Shown piece by piece: positions 18,295-28,065 of a DNA stretch of 64,000 nucleotides; position 1 is the stretch's first letter; each line of letters starts with the position of its first letter. The translations under genes and the position numbers were made by a program. The stretch spans positions 33,866-97,865 of the forward strand of contig NZ_RXNS01000017.1 of NCBI RefSeq assembly GCF_003966155.1, given 5' to 3'. The notes beneath the pieces were generated by a model. That model was given only the letters and a program-made list of their open reading frames with translations, was not told the DNA's origin and did no database searches. The stretch comes from Halomonas nitroreducens. GTDB lineage: Bacteria > Pseudomonadota > Gammaproteobacteria > Pseudomonadales > Halomonadaceae.

Positions 18295-18762
18295 ATGCCC
18301 ACTGACGCCCCCGACTATGCCCTGCTTGCCCGCCAGCTGGATGCCCTGCTCGACGACCGGGACTGGCTGACCAACAGCGCCCAGACCTGCGCCTTCCTGA
18401 TGCAGGAACTGCCGGCGCTCAACTGGGTGGGCTTCTACCTGCAGCGCGAGCCCGAATTACTCGCCCTCGGCCCCTTCCAGGGCAAGCCGGCCTGCCACCC
18501 CATCCCCTTCAGCAAGGGCGTCTGCGGCGCCGCGGCGCGCACCCGCGAGACCCAGCTCATCGACGACGTCCACGCCATCGCCGACCATATCGCCTGTGAC
18601 AGCGCCTCCAATGCCGAACTGGTGGTGCCGGTGGTATGCGACGATCGCCTGTGGGGGGTCCTGGATCTCGACAGCCCCGAGCGAGGCCGCTTCAGCAAAG
18701 CCGACCAGCACGGGATCGAGCAGCTGGTGAAAGTCTTTATCGCCAGCACCGATCTGACCTGA
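18295..18762 (+). CDS. msrC: Free methionine-(R)-sulfoxide reductase (GAF domain)
   Basis: 155 residues, a single GAF domain typical of fRMsr enzymes that reduce free Met-(R)-SO using thioredoxin. The conserved FQGKPACHPIPFSKGVCGAA holds two Cys residues and IACDSASNAELVVPV the third (resolving/catalytic set). I chose the ATG at 18295, with GGAG upstream, rather than a longer frame from 18238. Its place directly behind metNIQ suggests that imported methionine sulfoxide is reduced in the cytoplasm. That link is inference. Confidence 0.9.
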   Translation: MPTDAPDYALLARQLDALLDDRDWLTNSAQTCAFLMQELPALNWVGFYLQREPELLALGPFQGKPACHPIPFSKGVCGAAARTRETQLIDDVHAIADHIACDSASNAELVVPVVCDDRLWGVLDLDSPERGRFSKADQHGIEQLVKVFIASTDLT

Positions 18763-18781
18763 AAGTCGCCGCTACCGAGGA

Positions 18782-19429
18782 TCAGAGGTATCTAAGCAGC
18801 CAGCGGGCGGCGTGCTCCTGAACCGCCTCCAGGGTGCCCGGCTCCTCGAAGAGATGGGTCGCGCCGGGGACCACGACCAGCTCACAGCGCCCCGGGATCC
18901 GCTGACGTGCCAGCTCGTTGAGGCGCAACACCGTCGGGTCGTTTTCACCGACCAGCAGCAGCGTCGGCGCCTGCACCGAGCCCAGGTGATCGCCAGCGAG
19001 ATCCGCCCGACCACCGCGGGAGACCACCGCCCTCACCCGCTCGGGTCTTGCCGCGGCGGCAATCAGTGCCGCCGCCGCCCCAGTACTGGCCCCGAATAGC
19101 CCGATCCCCAAGTGGCGTGTCTCGCTCGCCTGGCTGACCCGGTCCACAACGCCGATCAGGCGGCGCGAGATCAGATCGATATCGAAGCGCAGCGCCCGGG
19201 TACGCTCGTCGATAACATTCTCGTCCGGGGTGAGCAGGTCGAAGAGCAGCGCCGCCAGGCCCTGGTCAGCCAGGAAGCGGGCCACCTGCTGGTTGCGCGG
19301 GCTGAAGCGGCTGCTGCCGCTGCCATGGGCGAAGACGACGATGCCCATAGGCTGCTCCGGCATCAGCAGATCGCCCTCCAGCGTGGCATCGTCCAGCGCC
19401 AGCTCGAAAAGGTGATGAGCTACCACCAT
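18782..19429 (-). CDS. Alpha/beta hydrolase, dienelactone-hydrolase-like
   Basis: 215 residues. The nucleophile elbow is GASTG, the acid is probably in GENDPTV and the histidine in GATHLFEE. FAHGSGSSRFSPRN near residue 34 forms the oxyanion region. There is no signal peptide, so it is cytoplasmic. Convergent with the fRMsr gene, 20 bases apart. Substrate cannot be told from sequence. Confidence 0.85.
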   Translation of the reverse strand: MVVAHHLFELALDDATLEGDLLMPEQPMGIVVFAHGSGSSRFSPRNQQVARFLADQGLAALLFDLLTPDENVIDERTRALRFDIDLISRRLIGVVDRVSQASETRHLGIGLFGASTGAAAALIAAAARPERVRAVVSRGGRADLAGDHLGSVQAPTLLLVGENDPTVLRLNELARQRIPGRCELVVVPGATHLFEEPGTLEAVQEHAARWLLRYL

Positions 19430-19667
19430 GGCGCACCTCCCGCAGTCGCGGAAACGGCAAGCATTGCGAGCTGTCGCGAGACGCCCGCCTCTCCTTGAAA
19501 GCTAGCCTTCGCCGGCCAGGGCGTTCAAACGTCGGGGCGACTGAAAACGCTGGCCCGCCAACAGGGCATCGTCTCGGTCACACGGCTGAGGGACGACATC
19601 AAGCCAACGCTTCCGGCGCCGGCCCGCGCGTCGGCTGGTGGCATAGGGGCAGGCGGCCACAACGGAA

Positions 19668-19700
19668 GACGCCCCCATGGCGGTGGGCCATGGGGGCGTC
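19668..19700 (-). terminator. Hairpin downstream of the tRNA-Val pair
   Basis: GACGCCCCCATGG (19668-19680) pairs perfectly with CCATGGGGGCGTC (19688-19700) across a seven-base loop. On the minus strand it lies nine bases past the last tRNA base and is followed by TTCCGTTG, so it is a plausible though weakly tailed terminator. Confidence 0.6.
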
Positions 19701-19708
19701 TCGGGATC

Positions 19709-19785
19709 TGGTAGGACCAAGCGGATTTGAACCGCTGACCTCCACGATGTCAACGTGGCGCTCTAACCAACTGAGCTATGGTCCT
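19709..19785 (-). tRNA. tRNA-Val (anticodon GAC), second of two
   Basis: 77 bases including an encoded CCA end. Acceptor stem AGGACCA/TGGTCCT, anticodon stem-loop CCACG-TTGACAT-CGTGG with anticodon GAC, T loop TTCAAAT. It differs from its neighbour mainly in the T stem (AGCGG/CCGCT instead of GGCGG/CCGCC). Confidence 0.95.
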
Positions 19786-19812
19786 GCAAACAACAAGTTG
19801 CCGGGGAAACGC

Positions 19813-19889
19813 TGGTAGGACCAGGCGGATTTGAACCGCCGACCTCCACGATGTCAACGTGGCGCTCTAACCAACTGAGCTATGGTCCT
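19813..19889 (-). tRNA. tRNA-Val (anticodon GAC), first of two
   Basis: 77 bases with encoded CCA, the same acceptor and anticodon arms as the copy 27 bases downstream. The two form a tandem, presumably a single transcript ending at the hairpin at 19668-19700. Confidence 0.95.
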
Positions 19890-19994
19890 ACGTTTGCGGC
19901 GACGTTCGCCGTGACAACGGTTGCGTATTCTACTGTCTCGTACGGGAAATGCAACCCCTTTCTTCCCGCCACGAGGTGATCAAGTGGCGCCGGA

Positions 19995-21503
19995 TCAGGG
20001 ACTTGGGGTGTCCTGCTCCGGAGAGCAACGCACCCGATCCACGGCCTCGAGCCAGCCGGCATAGAGTCGCTCGCGTTCCGCCTCGTCCATGGCCGGGGTG
20101 AAGCTGCGCTCGCAGTGCCAGAGGGCGGCGATCTCGTCGAGATCCCGGTACCAGCCTAGCTGCAGGCCGGCCAGGTAGGCTGCCCCCAGGGCGGTAGTCT
20201 CGAGGATTCCCGGGCGGTCCACCTGCACCCCCAGCATGTCGGAGAGGAACTGCATGACCCAGTTGTTGGCCACCATGCCACCGTCCACCCGCAGGGTTCC
20301 TGGCGGCGTGCTCATATCGTCGCTCATGCATGCCTGCAGGTCCCGCGTCTGATAGCAGACCGCCTGCAGCCCTGCGGCGACGATCTCGGCGATGCCGGTA
20401 TCCCGGGTGAGGCCGAGGATGGCACCCCGGGCCTTGGGATCCCAGTGCGGTGCCCCCAGGCCGGTGAAGGCCGGCACCAGGTAGACGCTGTGACCGCTCT
20501 TGGTCTCGCCGGCCAGTGACTCGGTCTCGGCGGCGTCGGCGAACAGCTTGAGCCCGTCCCGCAGCCACTGGACGGTGGCCCCGGCAACGAAGATGCTGCC
20601 CTCCATGGCATAGGTCGGCACGCCGTTCAGACGATAGCCCACGGTGGTCAACAGCCGGTTGCGGGAGACCTCGGCCTGCTCCCCGGTATTGACGATCATG
20701 AAGCAGCCGGTGCCGTAGGTGCTCTTGCCCATGCCCGGCGTGAAGCAGGCCTGTCCCACCAGGGCCGCCTGCTGGTCGCCGGCGACCCCGGCGATCGGCA
20801 AGGCCTCGCCCAGCAGATCGGCACGGGTCTGGCCGAAGTCGTCACTGGAATCGCGGACCTCGGGCAGCAGGCTGGCCGGAATGTCGAACAGTGCGAGCAG
20901 CTCCGGGTCCCAGCGCTGCGCATGGATGTCGAACAGCGCCGTGCGCGAGGCATTGGTGGCATCGGTGGCATGCACCCGACCGCCGGTCAGTCGCCAGATC
21001 AGGAAGGTATCGACGGTGCCGAACGCCAGCTCGCCGCGTTCCGCTCGCTCCCGAGCCCCCTCGACGTTGTCGAGCAGCCAGGCAAGCTTGGTGGCCGAGA
21101 AGTAGGGATCGATGAGCAGCCCGGTGCGCGCCTGGACGAGGTCGGTGTGCCCCGCTTCGCGCAGCGACTGGCAGCGATCGGCGGTGCGCCGGTCCTGCCA
21201 GACGATGGCGTTGTAGAGGGGCACGCCGGTTTCCCGATCCCACAGCAGAGTCGTCTCGCGCTGGTTGGTGATACCGATGCCGGCGATCTCCTCGAGGGCC
21301 ACACCCTGGCGCTCGATCACCTCGCGACAGGTTGCCACCACGCTGTCCCAGATCGCCTCGGGGTCGTGTTCCACCCAGCCGTCGGCGGGAAACTGCTGGG
21401 GAAACTCGCGCTGGGCGGTCGCGATGCTGCGCCCGTGGCGATCGAAGAGGATCGCCCGGGAGCTGGTCGTGCCCTGGTCGATGGCAAGCAGGTAAGAAGC
21501 CAT
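19995..21503 (-). CDS. glpK: Glycerol kinase
   Basis: 502 residues, the same length as the E. coli enzyme. It phosphorylates glycerol to sn-glycerol 3-phosphate with ATP. The FGGY-family motifs are visible: N-terminal [29 protein letters not shown], and C-terminal [18 protein letters not shown] chose the ATG at 21503 ([11 protein letters not shown]); a longer frame reaches 21554 across the operator. It is divergent from glpR, with GlpR-like sites between them. Confidence 0.96.
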   Translation of the reverse strand: MASYLLAIDQGTTSSRAILFDRHGRSIATAQREFPQQFPADGWVEHDPEAIWDSVVATCREVIERQGVALEEIAGIGITNQRETTLLWDRETGVPLYNAIVWQDRRTADRCQSLREAGHTDLVQARTGLLIDPYFSATKLAWLLDNVEGARERAERGELAFGTVDTFLIWRLTGGRVHATDATNASRTALFDIHAQRWDPELLALFDIPASLLPEVRDSSDDFGQTRADLLGEALPIAGVAGDQQAALVGQACFTPGMGKSTYGTGCFMIVNTGEQAEVSRNRLLTTVGYRLNGVPTYAMEGSIFVAGATVQWLRDGLKLFADAAETESLAGETKSGHSVYLVPAFTGLGAPHWDPKARGAILGLTRDTGIAEIVAAGLQAVCYQTRDLQACMSDDMSTPPGTLRVDGGMVANNWVMQFLSDMLGVQVDRPGILETTALGAAYLAGLQLGWYRDLDEIAALWHCERSFTPAMDEAERERLYAGWLEAVDRVRCSPEQDTPSP

Positions 21504-21539
21504 GGCGATGCATCCTGGTGTCGTTGAGCCGGAAGGCAC

Positions 21540-21578
21540 TTTCGTTTTCCACAACGAAAATGTTCGCTTATGATCAAA
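21540..21578 (-). promoter_or_regulatory. GlpR-type operators between glpK and glpR
   Basis: A perfect 7-base inverted repeat TTTCGTT-TTCCAC-AACGAAA occupies 21540-21559. Next to it AATGTTCGCTTATGATCAAA (21559-21578) matches the E. coli GlpR consensus at 16 of 20 positions by eye. They lie 37-75 bases upstream of glpK and could also affect glpR. Confidence 0.6.
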
Positions 21579-21715
21579 AGACTACGCTAGTGGCCGATGG
21601 CGCTCAATTGACAACCTCGCTATCGCACTACGACTTTCGACGCATGATGCTAGGGGGATATGCCCCTGCAACGGCCGATGGGATGGCGTAGAATCCTGGC
21701 GATCAAGGAGTCAGC

Positions 21716-22474
21716 ATGAACCCACAGCAGCGCCAAGACAGCATCGTCGACCTAGTCCGCCGCCAGGGCTATGCCAGCATCGAACAGCTCACCGAACATT
21801 TTGCGGTCACCCCCCAGACGATCCGCCGCGACCTCAACCGGCTGTCCAGCGAGGGGCAGCTGCGCCGCGTCCATGGGGGCGCCGGCCTCGAGTCGAGCAC
21901 GGTCAACACCGCCTACTCGATGCGCAAGACCCTCAACCTGGAGGCCAAGCAGCGCATCGCGGCGCTGCTCGCCAGCCATATCCCGGACCACGCCTCGCTG
22001 TTCATCAACATCGGCACCAGCAACGAGGTGGTCGCCGAGGCGCTGCTGGACCACCACGGGCTCGAGGTCATCACCAACAACCTCAACGTGGCCGCCATCC
22101 TGCAGCGCAAGGACGACTTCAACGTCATCATCGCCGGCGGCCAGGTCCGCTCCCGGGACGGCGGCATCATCGGCGAGGCCACCATCGACTTCATCAACCA
22201 GTTCAAGGTCGACTTCGGCATCATCGGCATCAGCGGTATCGATGAGGACGGCTCGCTGCTGGAGTTCGACTACCAGGAAGTGCGGGTCGCCCAGGCCATC
22301 ATCGAGAACTCCCGGCAGGTCTACCTGGCTGCCGATCACTCCAAGTTCCAGCGCAACCCCGTGGTGCGTCAGGGCAACCTCTCCCAGCTTGACGCCCTGT
22401 TCACCGACCGCCAGCCCTCCGAGCGCATCCTGCAGCTGCTGCAGGCTCACGACGTCACCCTCCACCTCGCCTGA
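21716..22474 (+). CDS. glpR: DeoR-family glycerol-3-phosphate regulon repressor
   Basis: 252 residues. The DeoR helix-turn-helix lies at about residues 6-57 ([20 protein letters not shown]), followed by the sugar-phosphate effector domain with [15 protein letters not shown] and [17 protein letters not shown]. Repression is expected to be relieved by glycerol 3-phosphate. AAGGAG lies seven bases before the ATG. It is flanked by its likely targets glpK (divergent) and glpD (downstream). Confidence 0.93.
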   Translation: MNPQQRQDSIVDLVRRQGYASIEQLTEHFAVTPQTIRRDLNRLSSEGQLRRVHGGAGLESSTVNTAYSMRKTLNLEAKQRIAALLASHIPDHASLFINIGTSNEVVAEALLDHHGLEVITNNLNVAAILQRKDDFNVIIAGGQVRSRDGGIIGEATIDFINQFKVDFGIIGISGIDEDGSLLEFDYQEVRVAQAIIENSRQVYLAADHSKFQRNPVVRQGNLSQLDALFTDRQPSERILQLLQAHDVTLHLA

Positions 22475-22479
22475 TCGCC

Positions 22480-22500
22480 GGCCCGCCCTTGCGGCGGGCC
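22480..22500 (+). terminator. Hairpin after glpR
   Basis: GGCCCGCC (22480-22487) and GGCGGGCC (22493-22500) flank a five-base loop, starting five bases after the glpR stop. No T run follows. Confidence 0.45.
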
Positions 22501-22636
22501 CCTCGTCCGCCGGCGCCGGTGCCGCGTCCTCCCCCTGGTCAGGGCCATCGCAGGTCGTCGGGGCTGATCCGCCGACTCCAACCGCTATCGCCTTGTCGCT
22601 CGGGCCTCATCTCTTGATGTTCGATTTCAATTGCTC

Positions 22637-22656
22637 TATTTTCGCTTTCAAACATA
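22637..22656 (+). promoter_or_regulatory. Putative GlpR operator upstream of glpD
   Basis: TATTTTCGCTTTCAAACATA matches the E. coli GlpR consensus at 17 of 20 positions by eye, 50 bases before the glpD start. A weaker ATGTTCG half-site lies at 22617-22623, as near glpK and glpS. Confidence 0.6.
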
Positions 22657-22706
22657 TCGTGATCACCCTCAGACATTCCGGCCTCCCTGCCGGAGCGGAG
22701 CACCCG

Positions 22707-24206
22707 ATGGCAACGACGCGCGACATGCTGGATCTCTTCGTGATAGGTGGTGGCATCAACGGTGCCGGCATCGCCGCCGATGCCGCCGGGCGAGGCCTCT
22801 CGGTGGGCCTGTGCGAGCAGGCCGACCTGGCGGGCGCCACCTCGTCGGCCAGCAGCAAACTGATCCATGGCGGTCTGCGCTACCTGGAGCACCACGAGTT
22901 CCGCCTGGTGCGGGAAGCGCTGCGGGAACGCGAGGTCCTGCTGACCAAGGCCCCCCATATCATCTGGCCGCTGCGTTTCATCCTGCCCCACCGCTCCCAC
23001 CTGCGCCCGGCCTGGATGCTGCGCGCCGGTCTGTTCCTCTACGATCACCTGAGCAAGCGCCAGCAGCTGCCGGGGTCGCGCGGCATCAGGCTCACACCGG
23101 CCCAGGGCATGAGCCCGGACATCCGCCGCGGCTTCGAGTATTCCGACTGCTGGGTCGATGACGCCCGCCTGGTGGTCCTCAACGCCCTCCAGGCCCGGGA
23201 GCTGGGAGCCGAGATACAGGTGCGCACGCGCTGCCTCGACGCCCGCGAGGTCGACGGCCACTGGGAGATCGAGCTTGAGGACGTGGCGTCCGGTCATCGC
23301 TTCCTGCGCCGGGCCCGCGCCCTGGTCAATGCCGCGGGCCCCTGGGTGGAAGAGGTGGTCAAGGGCAAGGCCCACCGGCCATCCCGCTACGGCGTGCGCA
23401 TGATCCAGGGCAGCCACCTGATCGTGCCCCGCCGCAACCGCGACGACCGGGCCTACATCCTGCAGAACACCGACCAGCGCATCGTCTTCGTGCTGCCCTA
23501 TGAGGAGGACTTCAGCCTGGTGGGCACCACCGACCGTCACTACGACGGCGACCCCGCCCGCGTCGAGGCCACCGAGGAGGAGATCGACTACATCCTCTCG
23601 GTGGTCAACGATCACTTCCGCAGCCCCCTGACGCGGGACGATGTCATTCGCACCTTCGCCGGGGTCCGCCCGCTATGCGACGATGAATCCGCCGAGCCCT
23701 CCGCCATGACCCGGGACTACACCCTGGATCTCGATTCCAACGGCCCGCCCCTGCTATCGGTGTTCGGCGGCAAGATCACCACCTATCGCAAGCTCGCCGA
23801 GGCGGCCATGAGCGCCCTGGCCCCACACCTGCCGGCGATGCAGGGCGCCTGGACGGCCGAGGCGCCCCTGCCGGGCGGGGACATCGGTGACCAGGTGCGC
23901 TTCCGCGAGCGTCTGGCCACCGACTTCCCGTTCCTGAGCCCGGACCAGGTGCGGCGTTTTTCCCGCAGCTACGGCTCGCTGTGCCTGCGCTTCCTGGCCG
24001 GCCATCGCTCCCGGGAGTCCCTGGGCGAGGACTTCGGCGCGGGCCTGACCGCCGCCGAGGTGGAATATCTGATGGCCGAGGAATGGGCCCGCGAGCCCCA
24101 GGACATCCTCTGGCGCCGGACCAAGCTCGGCCTGCGCCTCTCTCCCCTCCAGGTCGAGCAGCTGACGCGCTACATGGCCCGCCATCGAGACGAGTTCGCA
24201 GCCTGA
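22707..24206 (+). CDS. glpD: Aerobic glycerol-3-phosphate dehydrogenase
   Basis: 499 residues, matching E. coli GlpD. The N-terminal FAD-binding motif is DLFVIGGGINGAGIAADAAG, followed by SKLIHGGLRYLEHHEFRLV, a GlpD signature. It oxidises glycerol 3-phosphate to dihydroxyacetone phosphate at the inner membrane and passes electrons to quinone. The open frame extends far upstream through glpR; the ATG at 22707 gives the normal N-terminus. It is transcribed after glpR with its own GlpR-like site. Confidence 0.95.
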   Translation: MATTRDMLDLFVIGGGINGAGIAADAAGRGLSVGLCEQADLAGATSSASSKLIHGGLRYLEHHEFRLVREALREREVLLTKAPHIIWPLRFILPHRSHLRPAWMLRAGLFLYDHLSKRQQLPGSRGIRLTPAQGMSPDIRRGFEYSDCWVDDARLVVLNALQARELGAEIQVRTRCLDAREVDGHWEIELEDVASGHRFLRRARALVNAAGPWVEEVVKGKAHRPSRYGVRMIQGSHLIVPRRNRDDRAYILQNTDQRIVFVLPYEEDFSLVGTTDRHYDGDPARVEATEEEIDYILSVVNDHFRSPLTRDDVIRTFAGVRPLCDDESAEPSAMTRDYTLDLDSNGPPLLSVFGGKITTYRKLAEAAMSALAPHLPAMQGAWTAEAPLPGGDIGDQVRFRERLATDFPFLSPDQVRRFSRSYGSLCLRFLAGHRSRESLGEDFGAGLTAAEVEYLMAEEWAREPQDILWRRTKLGLRLSPLQVEQLTRYMARHRDEFAA

Positions 24207-24283
24207 GAGCTGTCCCGTTACCCTCTGGAGGACGGGGGCGACGCGATCACGCCTGGCGGAAGTCAACTCGGGGGTAGCGCATC

Positions 24284-25348
24284 ATGATCGAATGGGGGCT
24301 CGGCGGAATCGCCGCCGTGCTGCTGCTGGCCAGCCTGATTGCTCGAGTGCCCGGGCACTGGTGGTGGCTGCGGGCCTGCGAGTTCCCGCGCCTGCAGATC
24401 GGCCTGGGTGGCGCGGGCTGCGCCCTCGCCTCGCCCCTGGCAGGCTCGGGCGTGGCGCCCTGGATCGCCGTGGCGGGTGGCGTCGTGCTCGCCGTTCAGC
24501 TGCGCTACGTCCTGCCCTGGACGCCGCTGTGGCCTCTCCAGGTCAAGACCGCCCGGGATGATCGCCCCGATCGCTGCCTGACCCTGCTGGTGGCCAATGT
24601 GCTGACGCCGAACCGCAACAGCGACACCCTGCTGGCAATCATCCACGAGCAGGATCCGGACCTGATCCTGACCCTGGAATCCGATGACTGGTGGGGGCAG
24701 CAACTGGACGTGGGACTCGCCAGCAAGTGGCCCCATGCCGTACGCATCCCCCTGGACAACCTCTATGGCATGCACCTGTATTCGCGTCGGCCGCTGGTCG
24801 ACCCCAAGGTCAAGTGGCTGATCCAGGACGATATCCCGTCCATCCACTGCGGCGTCGAACTCGAAAGCGGCGACCGGATCCGCTTCCATGCCCTGCACCC
24901 CCGGCCGCCGGCCCCCAGCGAGAGCGAGGAGTCGCTGTGGCGGGACGGCGAGCTGATGCTGGTGGCCAAGCTGATCCACCAGGATCCCGAGCCCACCGTG
25001 GTGGCGGGGGATCTCAACGACGTGGCCTGGTCACGCAGCACACGGCTTTTCTGCCGGGTGAGCGGCATGCTCGACCCGCGGCGGGGGCGTGGCATGTTCA
25101 GCACCTTCCATGCGCACTATCCCCTGATGCGCTGGCCCCTCGACCATATCTTCGTCAGCGAACACTTCACGCTGAAGAGGATGCAGCGCCTGCCCCGCTT
25201 CGGCTCGGATCACTTCCCGATCCTGGCCACCCTGTGCTATCGCCCCGCCCGGGCCGACGAGCACGAGAACCCGACGGCCACCACGGAGGAGCATCGCGAT
25301 GCCAAGGGCACCGTGGAGGAGGCCCGGGAGCGGGACCAGGACGCCTGA
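24284..25348 (+). CDS. Membrane-anchored endonuclease/exonuclease/phosphatase-fold protein
   Basis: 354 residues. Two or three hydrophobic helices at about 2-20, 40-58 and 60-80 precede an EEP domain. Visible active-site elements are VANVLTPN, HALHPRPP, AGDLNDVAWS and the final FGSDHFPILATL. The C-terminal 30 residues are charged and probably disordered. Such proteins can be nucleases or phosphodiesterases; which one cannot be told here. It starts 78 bases after glpD. Confidence 0.8.
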   Translation: MIEWGLGGIAAVLLLASLIARVPGHWWWLRACEFPRLQIGLGGAGCALASPLAGSGVAPWIAVAGGVVLAVQLRYVLPWTPLWPLQVKTARDDRPDRCLTLLVANVLTPNRNSDTLLAIIHEQDPDLILTLESDDWWGQQLDVGLASKWPHAVRIPLDNLYGMHLYSRRPLVDPKVKWLIQDDIPSIHCGVELESGDRIRFHALHPRPPAPSESEESLWRDGELMLVAKLIHQDPEPTVVAGDLNDVAWSRSTRLFCRVSGMLDPRRGRGMFSTFHAHYPLMRWPLDHIFVSEHFTLKRMQRLPRFGSDHFPILATLCYRPARADEHENPTATTEEHRDAKGTVEEARERDQDA

Positions 25349-25369
25349 GCCCGCCGCCCCCGGCCGCCG

Positions 25370-26749
<1,380 letters not shown>

Positions 26750-26848
26750 GATCGGCTCCTCGTGACTGGCTGCCCTGTCACCATGGTGTCCGCCGAGACG
26801 CCTTGCAAGGCGTTCCGGGGTCGGAATGAAAGAATGTGGGGCGTCGAT

Positions 26849-26888
26849 GTTGCACTGCACAAATCTCTTTGCTATTGTGCACTGCAAC
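26849..26888 (+). promoter_or_regulatory. Phasin promoter with overlapping TGCACTGCA-type operators
   Basis: GTTGCACTGCAC (26849-26860) and GTGCACTGCAAC (26877-26888) form a 12-base inverted repeat with one mismatch. A promoter TTGCAC (26850-26855), 17 bases, TATTGT (26873-26878) lies exactly across them, so a bound repressor would block both core elements. TGC/GCA-rich sites of this kind are described for PhaR, the PHA-responsive repressor. Confidence 0.6.
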
Positions 26889-26953
26889 AGACAAGGGAAG
26901 GCATCGGCAGACCGCCCAGGCCTTCACCCAGCCACCCTCAGGAGGGTCAGACG

Positions 26954-27322
26954 ATGCAAAACTTCGATACCAAGCAGTTCACCCAGCAGTTCGAATCCAT
27001 GTTCTTCGGCCCGGCTCGCGCCTACACGACCCTGTCCGTGGACTTCGCCGAGAAGCTGGCCAACGCCCAGCTGGAAGCCGGCAAGGCCTACACCGACACC
27101 GGTCTGGCTCAGATCCGCGCCCTGCTCGACGTCAAGGATGCCGAAGGCCTGCGCAGCTACATGGAAGGCCAGCAGAAGATCGCCAAGGACCTGACCGAGC
27201 GCCTGAAGGGCGACGCCGAGAAGGTTGTCTCCCTGCAGCAGGACTTCGTCCAGCAGAGCCAGAAGCTGACCGAAGACAGCGTCAAGCAGGCCACCGAGAC
27301 CGCCACCAAGGCCGCTCAGTAA
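26954..27322 (+). CDS. phaP: Phasin family protein (PHA granule-associated)
   Basis: 122 residues, almost entirely helical and amphipathic, without Cys or Trp: MQNFDTKQFTQQFESMFFGP, then repeated Gln/Lys/Ala-rich helices. Short phasins coat polyhydroxyalkanoate granules. The ATG at 26954 follows GGAGGGTCAGACG. It has its own promoter with PhaR-like sites and a strong terminator, so it is monocistronic. No PHA synthase is in the window. Confidence 0.88.
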   Translation: MQNFDTKQFTQQFESMFFGPARAYTTLSVDFAEKLANAQLEAGKAYTDTGLAQIRALLDVKDAEGLRSYMEGQQKIAKDLTERLKGDAEKVVSLQQDFVQQSQKLTEDSVKQATETATKAAQ

Positions 27323-27351
27323 GCCTGACGTCGCCTTCGGCGACCGACAAG

Positions 27352-27383
27352 GGGGCCACCGCTACCGCGGTGGCCCCTTTTTT
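27352..27383 (+). terminator. Intrinsic terminator of the phasin gene
   Basis: GGGGCCACCGC (27352-27362), loop TACC, GCGGTGGCCCC (27367-27377) followed by six T. It is 30 bases after the stop codon. Confidence 0.9.
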
Positions 27384-27429
27384 GGTTACTCTCTCTGCCG
27401 CACAGGGCCAACCCCACCGGGAGAGTGCA

Positions 27430-27969
27430 ATGAGATACCCCATCCTGACTGCCTTGCTGGGCCTGATCCTGACCGGCTGCCAGATGCTGCCCCCCGGCGG
27501 CGCCCCCCAGCGCGAGGGCCCCGCCGAGGTCATCGACATCGGCGAATCGAAGGGGCAGACCCGCGGTCGCGTGCCCCGCCAGGTGGCCTTTCCCGCCGAG
27601 GAATACGCCGCCCTGGAGAAGGTCGGCAGCGCTGCCTTGAGCGGCCGGCTGACCCTGGACACCACCTCGGGCAAGGTGGTGGGCGCCGGCGAGACGATCT
27701 CGGTGGCCCCGGTGACCACCTATTCCGCCGAGGCCGCCGAGCAGGCCCTGGCCGGCCGCGCCGTCGAGCCGGCGGATCCCCGGGCGCGGGCCTATACCCA
27801 TACCACGCGCACCGATGCCAACGGCCACTTCCTGCTGCGCGGCCTGCCCGCCGGTGAGTTCTACGTCTCGGGCAGCCTGGTGGACCCCGCCAGCGGCAAG
27901 CGGCGCGTGGTGATCCACCAGGTCTCGCTGGCCCCCGGCCAGCATCGCCAGGTCCAGCTCCGACGCTGA
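27430..27969 (+). CDS. Lipoprotein with carboxypeptidase-regulatory-like fold
   Basis: 179 residues. A signal peptide ends in the lipobox LTGC (Cys17), so the protein is lipid-anchored. Residues 60-178 look like a carboxypeptidase regulatory-like beta-sandwich: ALSGRLTLDT, then TRTDANGHFLLRGLPAGEFYVSG. No catalytic motif is visible. It probably serves at the cell envelope; function unknown. The frame is open further upstream through the phasin terminator, but the lipobox fixes the start at 27430. Confidence 0.8.
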   Translation: MRYPILTALLGLILTGCQMLPPGGAPQREGPAEVIDIGESKGQTRGRVPRQVAFPAEEYAALEKVGSAALSGRLTLDTTSGKVVGAGETISVAPVTTYSAEAAEQALAGRAVEPADPRARAYTHTTRTDANGHFLLRGLPAGEFYVSGSLVDPASGKRRVVIHQVSLAPGQHRQVQLRR

Positions 27970-28065
27970 CCCGGCCTCCATGGCGGCCTTATCCGCCGCC
28001 ATCTACCCTGAAGGCTGATACAGGCATCTCTTAACCGAGGTGCCGGCTCGGACGGGAGATTCGAC

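Noticed and set aside
22539..23615. A 358-codon minus-strand frame opposite glpD
   Set aside because: Antisense shadow; glpD on the plus strand has FAD-binding and GlpD signatures.
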